The translations under genes were made by a program, and so were the position numbers. The notes beneath the pieces are model-generated. The model saw nothing but the letters and a program-made list of their open reading frames with translations. It was not told the DNA's origin and did no database searches. This document shows positions 1 through 12,129 of a stretch of DNA of 64,000 bases, piece by piece. How positions within the stretch are numbered: position 1 is the first letter of the stretch; every line of letters starts with the position of its first letter. Source of the stretch: Zanthoxylum bungeanum (Eukaryota; Streptophyta; Magnoliopsida; Sapindales; Rutaceae); the NCBI GenBank assembly GCA_019454045.1, contig SKCR01021430.1, forward strand, positions 21,650-85,649, read 5' to 3'.

Positions 1-170
1 TCGTGTCAAAGCTTGTAAAAGAACTCCTCTTTACTACCAGAACTGCCCCAGATTTAATTGACCAAATCTTAACCTTTGAACCTCAAATTGACCCCATTCT
101 TTCCTAGATAAACCGGTCCGATAATGATCGTGGTAAGAGGCGTCGAATAAATCTGGATCTTAACCTTTAA
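1..170 (+). pseudogene. LOG-like cytokinin riboside 5'-monophosphate phosphoribohydrolase, C-terminal fragment (copy in element B)
   Basis: Reading codons from base 3 gives the C-terminal 55 or so residues of the protein encoded at 30759-31412. The shared segments include KELLFT, RTAPDLIDQ and the last ten residues RRINLDLNL plus its preceding basic residue. An in-frame TAG at 105-107 interrupts the frame about 21 codons before the natural TAA at 168-170. In element A the same position is a lysine codon, so the stop is private to this copy. By eye about 16 of 55 residues differ between the copies. The N-terminal part of the gene is outside the window. LOG enzymes release free cytokinin bases from their nucleotides; this copy is broken in the visible part. 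Confidence 0.85.
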
Positions 171-1488
171 CTTTTCATTTAGATGTAGAATTTCAGCTAA
201 CCAGGTACGGTTTTCTAAACTCTTTCTTCTAATGTTTAAGACATTGGGGAAAATTACTCATTTAGGTTTGGGGGAGGAGAATAGTTAAATTGTATATTGT
301 TTTTATTTTTTTATTTTTAGTCAAAATTTTTCGAAAAAGCCAAAAAAAATTGAAAAATTTTACAAAAACCAAAAAAAAAAAATTTTGTATTTTTGTGTTT
401 TTATTTGATTAATTAGGTGAAATTGGTGTGAGATAGTTGTGTAAGGAATTTCCATTCATGATACGTATCTCAACCTATTTCGGAACAAGTTAATTTTTGT
501 TTATTTCCTTTTAAATTATTTAATTTGTGAATTCTCCATAATACTGACTAAAATGAATCTTCATATGCTCAGTTGACGGGTATTATCAGTATACATTCTA
601 ACATACAGACATGAGTTGTAATTGAAAAGTTTGTAATTTTCAGTGCTCTAGTTTAATTGGAGGAAGCATCTATAAAAAGCGATGGAGTAAAAAAATGTAT
701 GAGATCCGAGTTATTAAGTCTGTAAGGTGTTTTAACACCTAGTGCCCTAAAACCAATTGGTTTGGGAGCCACTGGCCCAAAGCTCGCTACATGGATCAAA
801 GATGTTGCAAATATATATATATATCTGAAGTCTGAGTAATTAAGTCCGTAAGGGTATCTTAACACCTAGTGCCCTAAAACCAACTGGTTTGGGAGTCACT
901 GGCCCAAAACTCGCTACATAGATGGAAGATATTGTATATAAATAAATCAAAAAACAAAAAAAAAAAAAAAAATTAGAAAATTTATTTCATTGCTTTAAAA
1001 AAGTGTGAATTTTGATATAACTTTAGGACAAAAATATTACTTTCTTCTCAACTGCACTTGTGACTATTGTGGGAAAAATAAGTTGATTAATATTTTGTTG
1101 GCTGTGTATATGAAGAATGATAAAAAATAATCGGAGAATTCACTTATTTAGTAATCTAGAAAGAAAGAAAACAATTATTAACTTGGATAAGAAGTTTCAC
1201 TGGTTTAGTCACTAACTTCTTTATTCTCTTTTCTCTTATCTTTTTACTTTTGTGTGCATTAATTTTACTACCTTTTTACTTTTATCAAACGTTTGTGGGT
1301 ATCGTTGCTTTAAGCCCTCACGAGACTACAACTTGTCCACTAGGGACACCTAGGGGTTTAAAGGCTTGTTGCATACGCTAAATGCAACTGTTATCCCTAC
1401 GAAAGTGGCTTAGTTTAATTTTAATTATTTCTTGTATTTTATTTTGTTGTTTTAGTCGATGACTAGCAAAATGTTAGGTTTGGGGGTG
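171..1488 (+). other. 3' untranslated region of element B
   Basis: This AT-rich stretch has no credible coding frame. It contains three structured pieces also found in elements A and I: a PPT-like T/G tract near 262-282, a two-unit tandem repeat (about 700-930), and a conserved 120-bp block (about 1288-1412). It ends in a purine-rich tract (TTAGGTTTGGGGGTG) directly before the LTR, which is the expected plus-strand primer. Confidence 0.7.
700..930 (+). repeat. Two-unit tandem repeat with hairpins in element B 3' UTR
   Basis: Two copies of a unit of about 126 bp start near 700 and 826. Each has a GGTGTT...AACACC type inverted repeat or its decayed form, the words TAAGTC/TAAGTCCGTAAGG and CCTAGTGCCCTAAAACCAA, and ends near GCTCGCTACAT. 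The same two-unit arrangement is present in A (31975-32200) and, on the other strand, in I (about 49440-49650). Confidence 0.75.
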
Positions 1489-3533
1489 TGATGAGAGGAA
1501 AATATATCAATATTTATAGCCCATTTTACTTAATATTTTGTTTAGTTTCTCGGGTTGATGAACGTTTTGATGTGTTTCACTTTATTTTTCAAATAAAATA
1601 ATATTGGGACTCAATGAAATCATTTAGAACGAAATTTGGGTCAAATAAGAGCAAAAATTGGACTTGACATATTAATTTTGGAGATTGGAAACTTGAAAGG
1701 GCGTTCTAACGAAGTGCAGTTTCGGAAATTCCAGTTTTGCGCAACTGTCATATTTTGGGTATAATATTTTATTCCGATATCGGATTGAGCTGATTCAAGT
1801 TCCAGTTTAAAGAAGACTCAAATATCTACAAATTTTAAGAACGAAATAATTTCGAATTCTGAAGATGTCATGACCGAAATTGATGAAACTTCCAGAAGTG
1901 AGTTTTGCGTAATTATTAAAGTCATTTTCAAAGTAAAACAAATAAATAAAAAATAAAAATAGTCAAACTCCCACCAAACATGATAGAAATTAATAATGGA
2001 TTTGGTGGAGCAATTAGTGGAGCAATTAATAATGGATTTTGTTGATGATTTGATGGAGGCAAAATTTTTCCTATAAATACCAAGCCATTTCATTTGTAAA
2101 TTCATACTTTCTTCTTTGAAATTCCTTAAGAATAACTAAGAAGATTGTATCTTGCTTATTTATTTACAGCTTTCAGTAATTAATTTCCGCTTTTGGATTT
2201 TCTTTTCTTTACTTTTCAGTCTTTACTTTCTGTAATTTACTTTTACGCACAGTACTTTCCTTTCTTTACTTTTCAGTAATGAGGAGGTAACTCCCCCTTG
2301 CTGGGGTAAAAGGTAAAACTTTTATTACTAATATTTAGATTAATCTCCCTTAATTATAATATATAAACTAGTTAAAACCTGACTTAACGAGGATACCGCC
2401 ATATTGGTCGGTTGGTAATTATTTAAATTGGTTTTAACCTGACTAAACTGGATACCGCCTGATTGGTCGGTTGGTAATTAATTATTAATTTGACTTAATC
2501 TGGATACCACCTATATGGCTGGTTGGTAATTATCATGCAAAGTTAATATATTATATTAAGAGAGATATCGAAAATAGAAGTAATAAAAGTGGATCCTTTT
2601 ACCTCAGCATTTTCTTTTATTGTACTTTCACTTTATTTACCTTCCGGCATTTACTTTTCAGCATTTACTTTCCAACTTTTATTTTTCAGCCTTTAATTTT
2701 CAGTATTTACTTTTCAACATTTACTTTCCGTCATTTACTTTTCATTATTTAATTTTCACTAATTTACTTTATGTCTTTTATTTTATTTAAGGTTTTACTA
2801 CTCATAAATATGTGTCGTAACTAAGTCAGTTATCTGGGGTTGTGATGAAGTCCAATATCACCGGTTTATAAGGGGTTAAATTACGGTTTAGGTAATATAA
2901 AGGTTTATTTATTGAGCATTAGTCTTAATGTGTCTTGTTAACTAGTCATTAATAAGATTCATTCGGTAAACTTAAAATAAACTCGGAAAATGGATTTTAG
3001 GTTAAAGACCGACTCAATAGCCCACGATCTTCCTTGATGATAGATAACCCTTTAATAGATTTCCTTACATGATAGGAATATACCTGTCGGGCGGGTGTAG
3101 CCATAATTAGAACTCAATCTTAATGAATTCAGATAATTTAATTGACATAGGAAAATGATTAATTGGGTTACACTGTGTGTTTGTATCTGACCATCGGAAG
3201 AGGCTTTTACATAATTTCCTGTCTATGCTAATAAACCAATATATTACACAACCGTAATATAACCACTTCATCTTTAAAAATGATATTGGAAAGATTCACA
3301 ACCCTGGATAGTTTTATAAAATTGAATTTTCCTAAATCTACTTTTAAGAAATTTTATTTTATGTTTTAAGTTTAAAGTCACCACCCAATAAAACAATCAA
3401 TCCATTAGATACTTGTAAAAATTTGACTTAATAAATTAATAACAAAAGGTTTTAAGTCCTTGTGGGATCGATACTTTTATACTACTTGAACGATACGTGC
3501 GCTTGCATTATACGTGTGTGATTACGTCGGTCA
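1489..3533 (+). repeat. 3' LTR of element B
   Basis: It starts TGATGAG after a polypurine tract and ends GGTCA. It aligns along its length with the LTRs of element A, including the block of repeated 'GGATACCGCC..TTGGTCGGTTGGTAAT' words at 2390-2530 and the shared 3' end with CGATACGTGCGCTTGC. The U3 part (roughly 1500-2080) differs from A: it lacks the ACGT-rich and GCGTCGCGACGC-rich section seen there. Confidence 0.85.
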
Positions 3534-3837
3534 TACTCCAACTCAGTCTGGGAACTTGTAGACCAACCTGATGGGGTGAAACCCATAGGTTGCAAGTGGA
3601 TCTAGAAGAGGAAGAGGGGATCATATGGGAAGGTACAGACGTTCAAGGCTAGGCTAGTGGCCAAGGGTTATACCCAAAAAGAAGGAGTTGACTATGAGGA
3701 AACTTTCTCACCAGTAACCATGCTCAAATCCATACGCACTCTTCTATCCATTGCCGCATATCATGACTATGAAATTTGGAAAATGGACGTCAAGACTGCA
3801 TTATTTAATGAAAATCTTGATGAGAGTATCTATATGG
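3534..3837 (+). pseudogene. Copia element H: N-terminal reverse transcriptase fragment
   Basis: Translation shows the start of a Ty1/Copia reverse transcriptase: a VWELVD..PIGCKW motif, a [11 protein letters not shown] motif, a DYEETFSPV motif and KMDVKTA before the break at 3837. A stop codon follows KWI (TAG near 3603). The fragment lost its upstream part to the insertion of element B at 3533/3534 and its downstream part to element C at 3838. The continuation resumes at 18725 with the QPEGF segment, which is exactly where the family sequence should continue, and the base pairs TATGG are duplicated on both sides of C. Confidence 0.85.
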
Positions 3838-4445
3838 TGTGGATGATGGTTTTCGTCCGAGGTCCACAATCATGAATTTATAGTATGAGTGCACTAGTGA
3901 TCCTGTAAAACAAAGGTAGAATGAGTGGGGAGTAATGTCCACTGGTGTGGTGGGTGTCGTAGGCTCTCCGAATCTCAAGTCAGTAGTGAAGACGAGCTAT
4001 AAATAATGAAATAGCAAGGCTTGATGTTACCTTGACTTCTGTTGACTGTCGTGAGGGCGGTGGCTGGTGTTTTGAGAGTAAGAAGCTTAGAGAGCTCAAG
4101 TATGAGAGCTAAGACCTGCCTAACAATGAATCACTTCTTCTATTTATAAGCTCCTTCGAGATCTGTTTTAAAGGCCTACTTTAACTCCTCCACTAATTAT
4201 TTGTCAGTTGAATATCAAAAACAGCTAACCACGTAAGGGAATTACTGACATTGATTCTGGCATTTTAGGCTTGGGGTAACTTATAAGTCTTGGGTTTGCA
4301 TGGAAGGCCTCTCTGGGGCTGATGAGGTAACTGAGCCCTTGGATCTGGTCTATTATGGGTTCTGTTTGGTGGGATTAGGCTGTTACTGTTAGTGGGCCTG
4401 GAACGAAAAGTCAAGAATGCCCTTGCCCCAAATTTTACCCATACA
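3838..4445 (-). repeat. 3' LTR (sense) of element C
   Basis: This is 608 bp and matches 8856-9442 plus 18701-18719 with scattered substitutions. In sense orientation the LTR starts TGTATGGG after a purine-rich tract (complement of about 4446-4465, AGTAGGGGACAAAC), the expected plus-strand primer. Confidence 0.9.
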
Positions 4446-7440
4446 GTTTGTCCCCTACTCTTTAAGTCTAGAAGTCCTTGACTTGGATAGTATTTATGTG
4501 CATGTCGAATGAGATAGAACGTGGGGGACCTGCTAACTGAACCTGACGAAGGTTCAACGTTAATTCATTCGTCCTTGTCGTATGGACTGATGGAAGTCCA
4601 AGTTCTTCAATTGACTCGACATAAGTTCATGGGGGATACCCCTGGTCGACTGAACCAGATGAAGGTTCAGAAGTTAATTCACACGATAATGTCGTATAGA
4701 CAGAAGGAAGTCCAAGTCCCAATTGACTCGACATGAGTCCTTCAGAGGATGTCCCCAGTCGACTGAACCAGATGAAGGTTCAGGAACTAATTTCACTCAA
4801 CAATGTCGTACGGTCTGGAGGAAGTCCAAGTCATCAATTGACTCGACATGAGTCCGTGGGGGATGTCCCCTGTCAACTAAACTAGATGAAGATTCATGAG
4901 TTATTTCATACAACAATATCGTATGGACTTGAGGAAGTTTAAGTCCTCAATTGACTCAACATGAGTCATTCGGAGGATGTCCCCGGTCGACTGAACCAGA
5001 TGAAGGTTCAGAAGCTAATTTCACTCGATTATCCAAGTCATCAATTGACTCGACATGAGTTCGTGGGGGATGTCCCCGGTCGACTGAACCAGATGAAGGT
5101 TCAGGAGATAATTTCACTCGACAATCCAAGTCATCAAATTACTCGACATGAGTCCGTGGGGGATGTCCCCGGTCGACTGAACCAGATGAAGGTTCAGGAA
5201 ATAATTCACACGACATTATCGTATGGACTGAGGGAAGTCCATATCTTTACTTGACTCGACATGAGTCATTGGGGGATGTCCCCGGTCGACTGAACCAGAT
5301 GAAGGTTCAGGATCATCCCCATACTACGGGTCAAAAGACCAGGGGAGTTTTCAATGTCTTTTGGACCAGATGAAGGCCAGGTCTTGAACTTGACTCTACA
5401 TGAGCCATGGGGAATGTTCCCAGTCAACTGAACCAGATGAGGTTCAGGATCATCCCCTTACTACGGGTCAAATGACCAAGGGAGTCTTCAAAGTTTCTGG
5501 ACCAGGTGAAGGCCAAGTCTTGAACTTGACTCTACATGAGCCATGGGGAATGTTCCCAGTCGACTGAACCAGTTGAAGGTCAGAATCATCCTCATACTAC
5601 GGGTCAAAAGACCAGGGGAGTCTTCAATGTTGTATGGACCAGGTGAAGGCATGAGACTACAGTTGATTGAGCCTGATGAAGGTCCATGTGAATCTTCATT
5701 CTACCTGACCTGATGAAGGTCATGAAACTACGGTCGAATGAACCTGATGAAGGTCCATGTGAATCTTCATTCTACCAGACTTGATGAAGGTCCAAATGTC
5801 TTTCCTTGTCATACTACTGGACCTGATGAAGGTCTATGAGAGTCTTCACTCTACAGACCTGATGAAGGTCCAAGAGTCTTTCTTTCTCATACTACTAAAC
5901 CTAATGAGGGTCTATGAAGGTCATCACTCATTCTCTTGATGAGGGTCCATGAGACTACGGTCATATGGAACTGTCGAATGGATTTGATGAAGGTCCAAGA
6001 AGGTCATCACTCCTCACTATACTAGACCTGACAAAGGTCAATGAGGGTATAATTCCTCATTCTACAGGATCTGATAAAGGTCAATGAGGGTATAATTCCT
6101 TATTCTACAAGATCTGATAAAGGTCAATGAGGGTATAATTCCTTATTCTACAAGATCTGATAAAGGTCAATGAGGGTATAATTCCTCATTCTACAGGACT
6201 TGTAGTCTGGGGACCATGTCGTCTAAAGACCATGAGACTACGTTCGAATGAACCTGATGAAGGTCCATGCGTGTCATGTCGAGTGAGACATTCGCCTCAT
6301 ACTGAGTGTAGTGTCCAGTGGAACATTCACCTTATGATGAATCTTTATTTGAAGCATATTCCTTGATCCGAGACTACATCCTCGTAGTGTCGAATGGGAT
6401 ACTCACTTGTTGTATCTTCATCTATAACATCCTCCTTTAGCTAAAACTACATCATTGTAGTGTCGAGTGGGACATTCATTTGTTGTATCATCATCTAGAG
6501 CATCTTCCTTGAACCGAGACTGCATCTTTGTAGTGTCGAGTGGGATAGCATCCTCATGATGTGTATCCATGTAATGTTGATTGGAACCTTAGGTAGCTCA
6601 GCCTACCTATTTTCCGTGTCGAATGAAACTTAAGCCAATAGTTGATCCTTCCTCCATGTTGTGTCGACTGGAACCTTAGCCCCTAACTAAGATATGTTCC
6701 TTGTCGTGTCAAGTGGTGCTTCAACCCCTAGCTATGAGTTCTTCCTTATCATATGGAGTGGAACCTCAGCTTCTAGCCAAGACTTCTTCCTTGTCGTGTC
6801 GAGTGGATTCTATGTCAGATACTAAGCCTTCTTCCATGTCGTGTCAAATGACACATTTGCCTCATGCTAGGTCTTCTTCCATCTCATGTCGAATGAAATC
6901 TTAAACAAGTGTCAAACCTCATACGTGGAGTGTCGAGTAGAATCTTTGCTCAATACTAAACCATCATATATGTAGTGTCGATTGTGATCTTTAGCGAGTG
7001 ACAAGCTACATATAGTAATGTCAATTGGGACATCCTTAACAACACACTAATATCGAGTGAGACATCCCTAACAAGTCTCATGCCACACATTGTAAATACC
7101 GACTGAGACATCCATAATAATTACCAAGTTGTAAATTGTAGTGTTGACTGGGACACCCATAGCAGATCTCATACTATAAATTGTAATGCCAACTATGACA
7201 TATATTACAAGTCTCAAACTATACACTAATGTCGAATCAAACATCCCTAACAAGTCTCATGCCTTACTGTTGTCGACTGAGATTTTTTAAAATGTGCAAG
7301 CCATACCTGGTAAAGTTGACTGGGATGTCGATGCCAAGTCTTCATTAAGGTATTGTCCATCGGGATATCCTCTTCATGCCAACTCTTCATACACGTAGTG
7401 TCGATTGGGGCGATCATGCCAGATACATTGTTTCATCATA
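4446..7440. repeat. Decaying tandem-repeat array inside element C
   Basis: Between the 3' LTR and gag lies about 3 kb of imperfect tandem repeats with no coding potential beyond the repeats. In 4620-5300 the unit is about 113-116 bp (some copies about 92 bp) and contains GTCCCCGGTCGACTGAACC followed by AGATGAAGGTTCAG. In 5300-5650 the same words recur with longer spacing. In 5650-6230 the unit becomes shorter and centres on GACCTGATGAAGGTC; four nearly identical units of about 60 bp sit at 6005-6200. From 6230 to 7430 the motif drifts to TGTCGAGTGGGACATTC at roughly 60-bp spacing. Open frames reported inside it are repeats read in phase, not genes. Confidence 0.85.
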
Positions 7441-7779
7441 TCAATGATAGAAAAAAAATGGTTCTACTGGAGGGGAGCTTCTTGTTCCTTTCTTAGTCGG
7501 CTGGGACAAGTATGTCGATTGGGCCATATGATTTTTTATGTTGTCGATTGGAGCAAATGAGTTTCTCCCTAAGTTGGAGTTTTGTGAAAGACATATTTTT
7601 TTTAATGTAACCAATGAGTACTTGTTTGGGAAGCTATGATGTCCCCACGGTGATAATTGGTGGCCTATGATTTTTTGTGGTCTAATTGCGTCTAGTGACA
7701 CCTTATTGAGATATATTACTAGCACATCATTTATTATGTCACTTGGGAGGATTCGAGCTTCTCTCATTGTGATGGCTGA

Positions 7780-8773
7780 TGAAACTTTATCTCTTCCTGT
7801 TCCTCTTATCCTCCTCCCACCTAATCTCGATTTGGGCTCGAGTCATGACTTGATCCATAGTGTAGCATCGAAATTTAGTGAGCTTTTTGTAGAGTCCATT
7901 TTCTGAAAGTAATCAATTTCTGACTGCTTCCACTGCACTAGGATGATAGAGATCTGGGATTGTTATCCTCTCTTTATTAAAGTGAGCCACGTAGCTTCGC
8001 AAGGACTCCCCTCTCCACTTTTGGATGGCATTGAGGTCATCGGTGGCCTTCTCAAGCTTGCAAGAACTTGCAAAATGTTCCACAAATTTGTCTGCTAGCT
8101 ATTGGTAAGATTCGATGGATCTGTATGTGAGATTGACGAACCAAGTAAGGGCAGGACCAACTAATTTTTCTCCAAATCCTCTACACATTCCAGCCTCCCA
8201 TTGGTGGGGTGCTAAGCCAGTTGACATCATTTTATATTTGTAATGGACCATATGGTCGTCTGGGTCTGTGGATCCATCATACAACTTCATATCTGGTAGA
8301 CTGAACTTTTGTGGGAGTTCGATGGAAGTAATGGATCCCAAAAAGGGAGTATCTGAGATCGAGCCGGCTCGACTTTTTCTCACTGGTAGTCTGACACCAG
8401 GTAGGCTGGAGAGAATTTCATCTTTGAACTCCTTCATTTCCTTGCGCATTGTGGAGGTAACTTGTCGTGCTTGGTCAGTTGGGGAGACATGTCGGCTTAT
8501 TCCTTGATTTGGTAGATGGTTGTCTGATGGTGGATTGTCACTTGTTACCTTATTGAATGCCCCCAGAAGACCGGTTGGGATTAGAGGATTGCTGGGATGG
8601 TCTGGAATGTCACGATGTTGAGAGGTTGAAGAGATTTGCTCTAACTGCTTCTGTAGGTTTGGGTTGGAGTTTCGCATGATTAGTTTCTCTTCTTCTAAAG
8701 TTCGTAACCGTTCTTGGAGCATGGCTAATTGTGCGGCCATAGGGTCTGGTGTCTGTTCACTGCTAGAAGCCAT
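7780..8773 (-). pseudogene. Ty3/Gypsy gag of element C, broken
   Basis: The frame starts at an ATG at 8771-8773 (MASSSEQTPDPMAAQ) 80 bp inside the LTR. A coiled-coil-like stretch follows (LAMLQERLRTLEEEK). The core of a retrotransposon gag domain comes next: a DMKLYDGSTDPDDH segment, CRGFGEKLVGPALTWF and NLTYRSIESY. A TAG at 8099-8101 interrupts it just before ADKFVEHFASS and GESLRSYVAHFNKE, and a TGA follows near 7915; coding similarity fades by about 7780. Gag would form the virus-like particle shell. No zinc knuckle was found after it. The frame upstream of the ATG to 8887 is open by chance into the LTR. Confidence 0.85.
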
Positions 8774-8835
8774 AAGTAATCGTGCTTTAAGTGATTGTAG
8801 TCTGAGTGATCTTTGCCTGCTATGAATCGCTAAGG

Positions 8836-8853
8836 CCCCACGGTGGGCGCCAA
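8836..8853 (-). other. Primer binding site of element C
   Basis: On the minus strand the two bases after the sense 5' LTR are followed by TGGCGCCCACCGTGGGGC, which begins TGG as required for pairing with a tRNA CCA end. I do not assign the tRNA. Confidence 0.75.
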
Positions 8854-8855
8854 AT

Positions 8856-9442
8856 TGTGGATGTTGGTTTTCGTCCGAGGTCCACAATCATGAATTTGTA
8901 GTCTGACTGCACTAGCGATCCTGCAAAACAAAGGTAGAATGAGCGGGAGTACTGCCCACTGGTGTGGTGGGTGTCGTAGGCACTCCGATGCTCAAGTCAG
9001 TAGTGAAGACGAGCTATAAATAATGAAATAGCAAGGCTTGATGTTACCTTGACTTCTGTTGACTACCGTGAGGGCAGTGGCCGGTGTTTAGAGAGTAAGA
9101 AGATTAGAGAGCTCAAGTCTGAGAGCTAAGACCTGCCTAACAATGAATCACTTTTTCTCTTTATAAGCTCATTCGAGATCTGCTTTAAAGGCCTGCTTTA
9201 ACTCCTCCACTAATTGTTTGTCATTTGAATATCAAAAACGGCTAACCACGTAAGGGAATTACTGACATTGTTCTGGCGTTTTAGGATTGGGGTAACTGAC
9301 AAGTCTTGGGTTTGCATGGAAGGCCTCTCTGGGGCTGAGAAGGTAATTGGGCCCTTGGATTTGGTCTGTTCTGGGTTCTGTTTGGTAGGATTGGGCTGTT
9401 ACTGTTAGTGGGCCTGGAATGAAAAGTCAAGAATGCCATTGC
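8856..9442 (-). repeat. 5' LTR (sense) of element C, interrupted
   Basis: This matches 3838-4445 until base 9442, where element D is inserted. The missing last 19 bases of the LTR continue at 18701-18719. ATTGC (9438-9442) and CTTGC (18696-18700) form the target-site duplication of D with one mismatch. Confidence 0.9.
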
Positions 9443-11439
9443 TGTTGGGTTTCTATTAAGTCCCAATGATCATTTTCAAGCATTGAAACAAGTATGAATA
9501 CACAATGGAATATGGCGGAATCATACTCACATTGATCGGATTGGATGCGACGAAGAAAATCCTTTTCCTCTTTGTTAAAGAAGCTCTCGGCCATGGGTGG
9601 GTTTGGAGTCCATCTTCATCTTCAAGCTCCAAGCTTTAGGTGTTGAGATTCCATGCTCATAAGTGAGTTTCCATATCACCTTGTATGCCTCTTTGTGTGC
9701 TAGCACTCTTGAAGATTTGCAACAAACCTTTTAATTCTTCTCCTTAGCTCACGGTTTCGAAGAAGAAAATGGAGAGAAGATGTGTTTGGCCCTTGGCCGA
9801 ATACACATGTGAGAGAGTGAGAGAAGATGTGTTTTTTTGAGTTATGTATATGGTTTTTGAATTTCCAAAAACAAACTCAAAAAAGTCAAGTCATTAAAGC
9901 CTTTTAACATTCCAACAACTTACATCAATCAATGAATAGTGACTGGTGTCAGTCTCTCAAAGTGAAAGACATATATCACTTGATTGACAAATGATGTGAC
10001 GCTTGATGTGACTTGCAGGTCCCACTTCGATTCCAAATGCGAGTGGTTCCGCAAGCACTCTCGGGCGCGGATTCGCTAATTCCCAATTAACGAATTTTCC
10101 GTTACGTCGTAATTAAATCTAATTTTATTAAATAATCATGCCTAGCATAATTACTATTCACGTCGCTAACGAATTAATTCTAAATTAATTCGTTCGCCCG
10201 AATTAAAATCTGATTTTAATTCCGTGTCGAAATCCAATTTTGTTTAATATATCGAATATATTAATTTATCGATTAATTCCAAATTAATCGCTTTCTCTCT
10301 CTTTAAATAATATTTTATCCCAGATAAAATATCTCCGTAATTAATCCCAGTTTAATTTTCTCTCTCATCTAATTAATCACAGATTAATAAAGTGCGAGTC
10401 ATACATCATCGGTGAATCTTCGGGAAGCGACCCATGAGATCCCCGGATATGTTGGCAGTAAATTCGGTCGTCGGACTATCCAAACACGTAAGTACCTAGT
10501 ACTACGTTTGTACCGATTTAGAAGACAAGGTTGGCTTCTAGCAAAGCGCCATGCCTACCCAATTCTCCAGAAACATGCTTACAGGAATAAGCGATCTATA
10601 TCAGGCATAGTATACGTAGTATTGTGTATGTCGATCCAGTATCGGATGGTCATGTGCTAGGCCTGGGGCTGGAATTGTGTCTGCCCCGTACGAAGCACAT
10701 ATCGGATCTCTGGTAACTAGTCTCTATAATCGGATATACATGACCTAGTCATAATATCCAGATAGCTGCAGCATATAAGAGAACAAGTTTCGTATCCTAC
10801 GTGATCATCATCGCCACTATAACTGAAGTGATACTTCCATCTCGACATCACACCCAATACACTACGATTCTCAATATACCCAGAAGAGGCGTACACAGAA
10901 CCGGTTAAAGCCCTGGACGACCAAAACCAAAGCATATTGATTGTCGCAAGTATTAGCGGTGCAAGTCTCAGGTTAAGACCAAATACACCTACCCTGAATT
11001 CATACTTCCATAGACACATAGTTATACTACCAATGGAATTCCGACGGGGTCTATCCAGAGCGAAGCTGTTTCCAGTACCATCGGTAAAACATAACCTCCT
11101 ATTACACTTACATGAGTATCCTATACCCAAATATATGAGAACTATGCCGTTATGCCCTCACAACGTGCACAAGTGTAATACTAGTCTTTTACGCATTATC
11201 GATATCCAATCTCGATAATACTCTGACTAGGGATATTTAATGATTTATCCTTCGTGGACTGATACGGTCTCATATCATCTCAATCCAGGAACAAATCATA
11301 GGGACCTCCTATCATTTATACATCTTGGTGATCTAATCACAAATGATAAGAGAGCAATCTTCTTTGTCACATAGTTAATTTGTACAACAACACCATGATT
11401 TGTACAAATAGTGACGCTATGGGTGATAATTGTCCAACA
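9443..11439 (-). repeat. 3' LTR (sense) of element D
   Basis: This 1997-bp LTR is nearly identical to 16676-18695 (2020 bp), with small substitutions and indels. A 137-codon open frame on the minus strand occurs in both LTRs but begins at a TTG and is interrupted in the related LTRs of E, so I do not call it a gene. Confidence 0.9.
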
Positions 11440-12129
11440 ATCTCCCACTTGGCCTATATCCAGTCACTCGAGTGTCTTACACCCGAACTATGTACGGTTG
11501 GCTCAAACTGCTGAGAAAAGGTTTTCGTCAGCGGATTTGCATGATGATCATCTGATGCGATTTATTCGATCATCATATCGCCACGATGTATGATCCAAAC
11601 AAATCAGATAAATATCTAAAGTATGTATCTGGATCATTGATGAGACCATTAATTCTTTAGCCTGCGCTGTAACCTAGCTCAGCTGCTAATAGAATTATAT
11701 TTAATCTAATTAGATTTGTTATCGACCCAAATGGCTTCTATTGGTGCCTCAGCTGCAGCAATAATCTGCATTTGTTGTTTATTTGGTAATAGTATATTGC
11801 TAGGAAGATTTCTAGCTCACTGTTCCGTTATTCAAACTGTATAGTACCGTTATGCTCGGTTAGGATACTTGCAACAGTGATCCCAGTCACTTCAAGTTTT
11901 CCTTCTCTATAGTTTAAGACAACATCCTTAGATCTCTAAGATACTAATGGATGTTCTTAATATCAATCCAGTGACTATCACTTGGATTGGCCTGTTTGTG
12001 AATTCATATGCTCAAAGCGTATGAGACACCAGGTCGCGTACATTTTTCAATGTACGAGTTCTCGGAGAGTTTTCTCGAAAGCCAAGCTTTCGCCGATTGT
12101 TCTATGGGAATATCATTTCCAAGAAATGA

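Larger units (their letters stand above)
1..3533 (+). mobile_element. Element B: 3' part of an Athila-like LTR retrotransposon with LOG cargo
   Basis: The sequence runs from the end of a LOG-like gene (1-170) through a long 3' untranslated region (171-1488) into a 3' LTR (1489-3533). The order of parts matches the complete element A at 31243-34773, so B is a diverged second member of that family. The 5' part lies outside the window. The right boundary is clear: the LTR ends in GGTCA at 3533 and the next base is inside Copia reverse transcriptase coding sequence. The expected 5-bp target-site duplication starts TACTC at 3534, but its partner is off the window and cannot be checked. Confidence 0.85.

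Noticed and set aside
4521..5254. Repeated open frames resembling a repetitive peptide (PGRLNQMKVQ)
   Set aside because: The peptide is the tandem repeat of element C read in one phase. Units of 113-116 and 92 bp shift frame and the peptide breaks constantly.
4600..5300. CRISPR-like array
   Set aside because: Repeats are long, imperfect and adjacent, without uniform spacers or cas genes, and the context is a plant retrotransposon.
7667..7906. Plus-strand frame opposite the gag of element C
   Set aside because: It is the complement of the gag end, and the gag motifs on the minus strand explain the sequence.
10717..11130. A 137-codon open frame within the LTRs of element D (also 17973-18386)
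   Set aside because: It is identical in both LTRs only because LTRs are copies. It begins at a TTG, the related LTRs of E have a stop where the frame starts, and no domain is recognisable.
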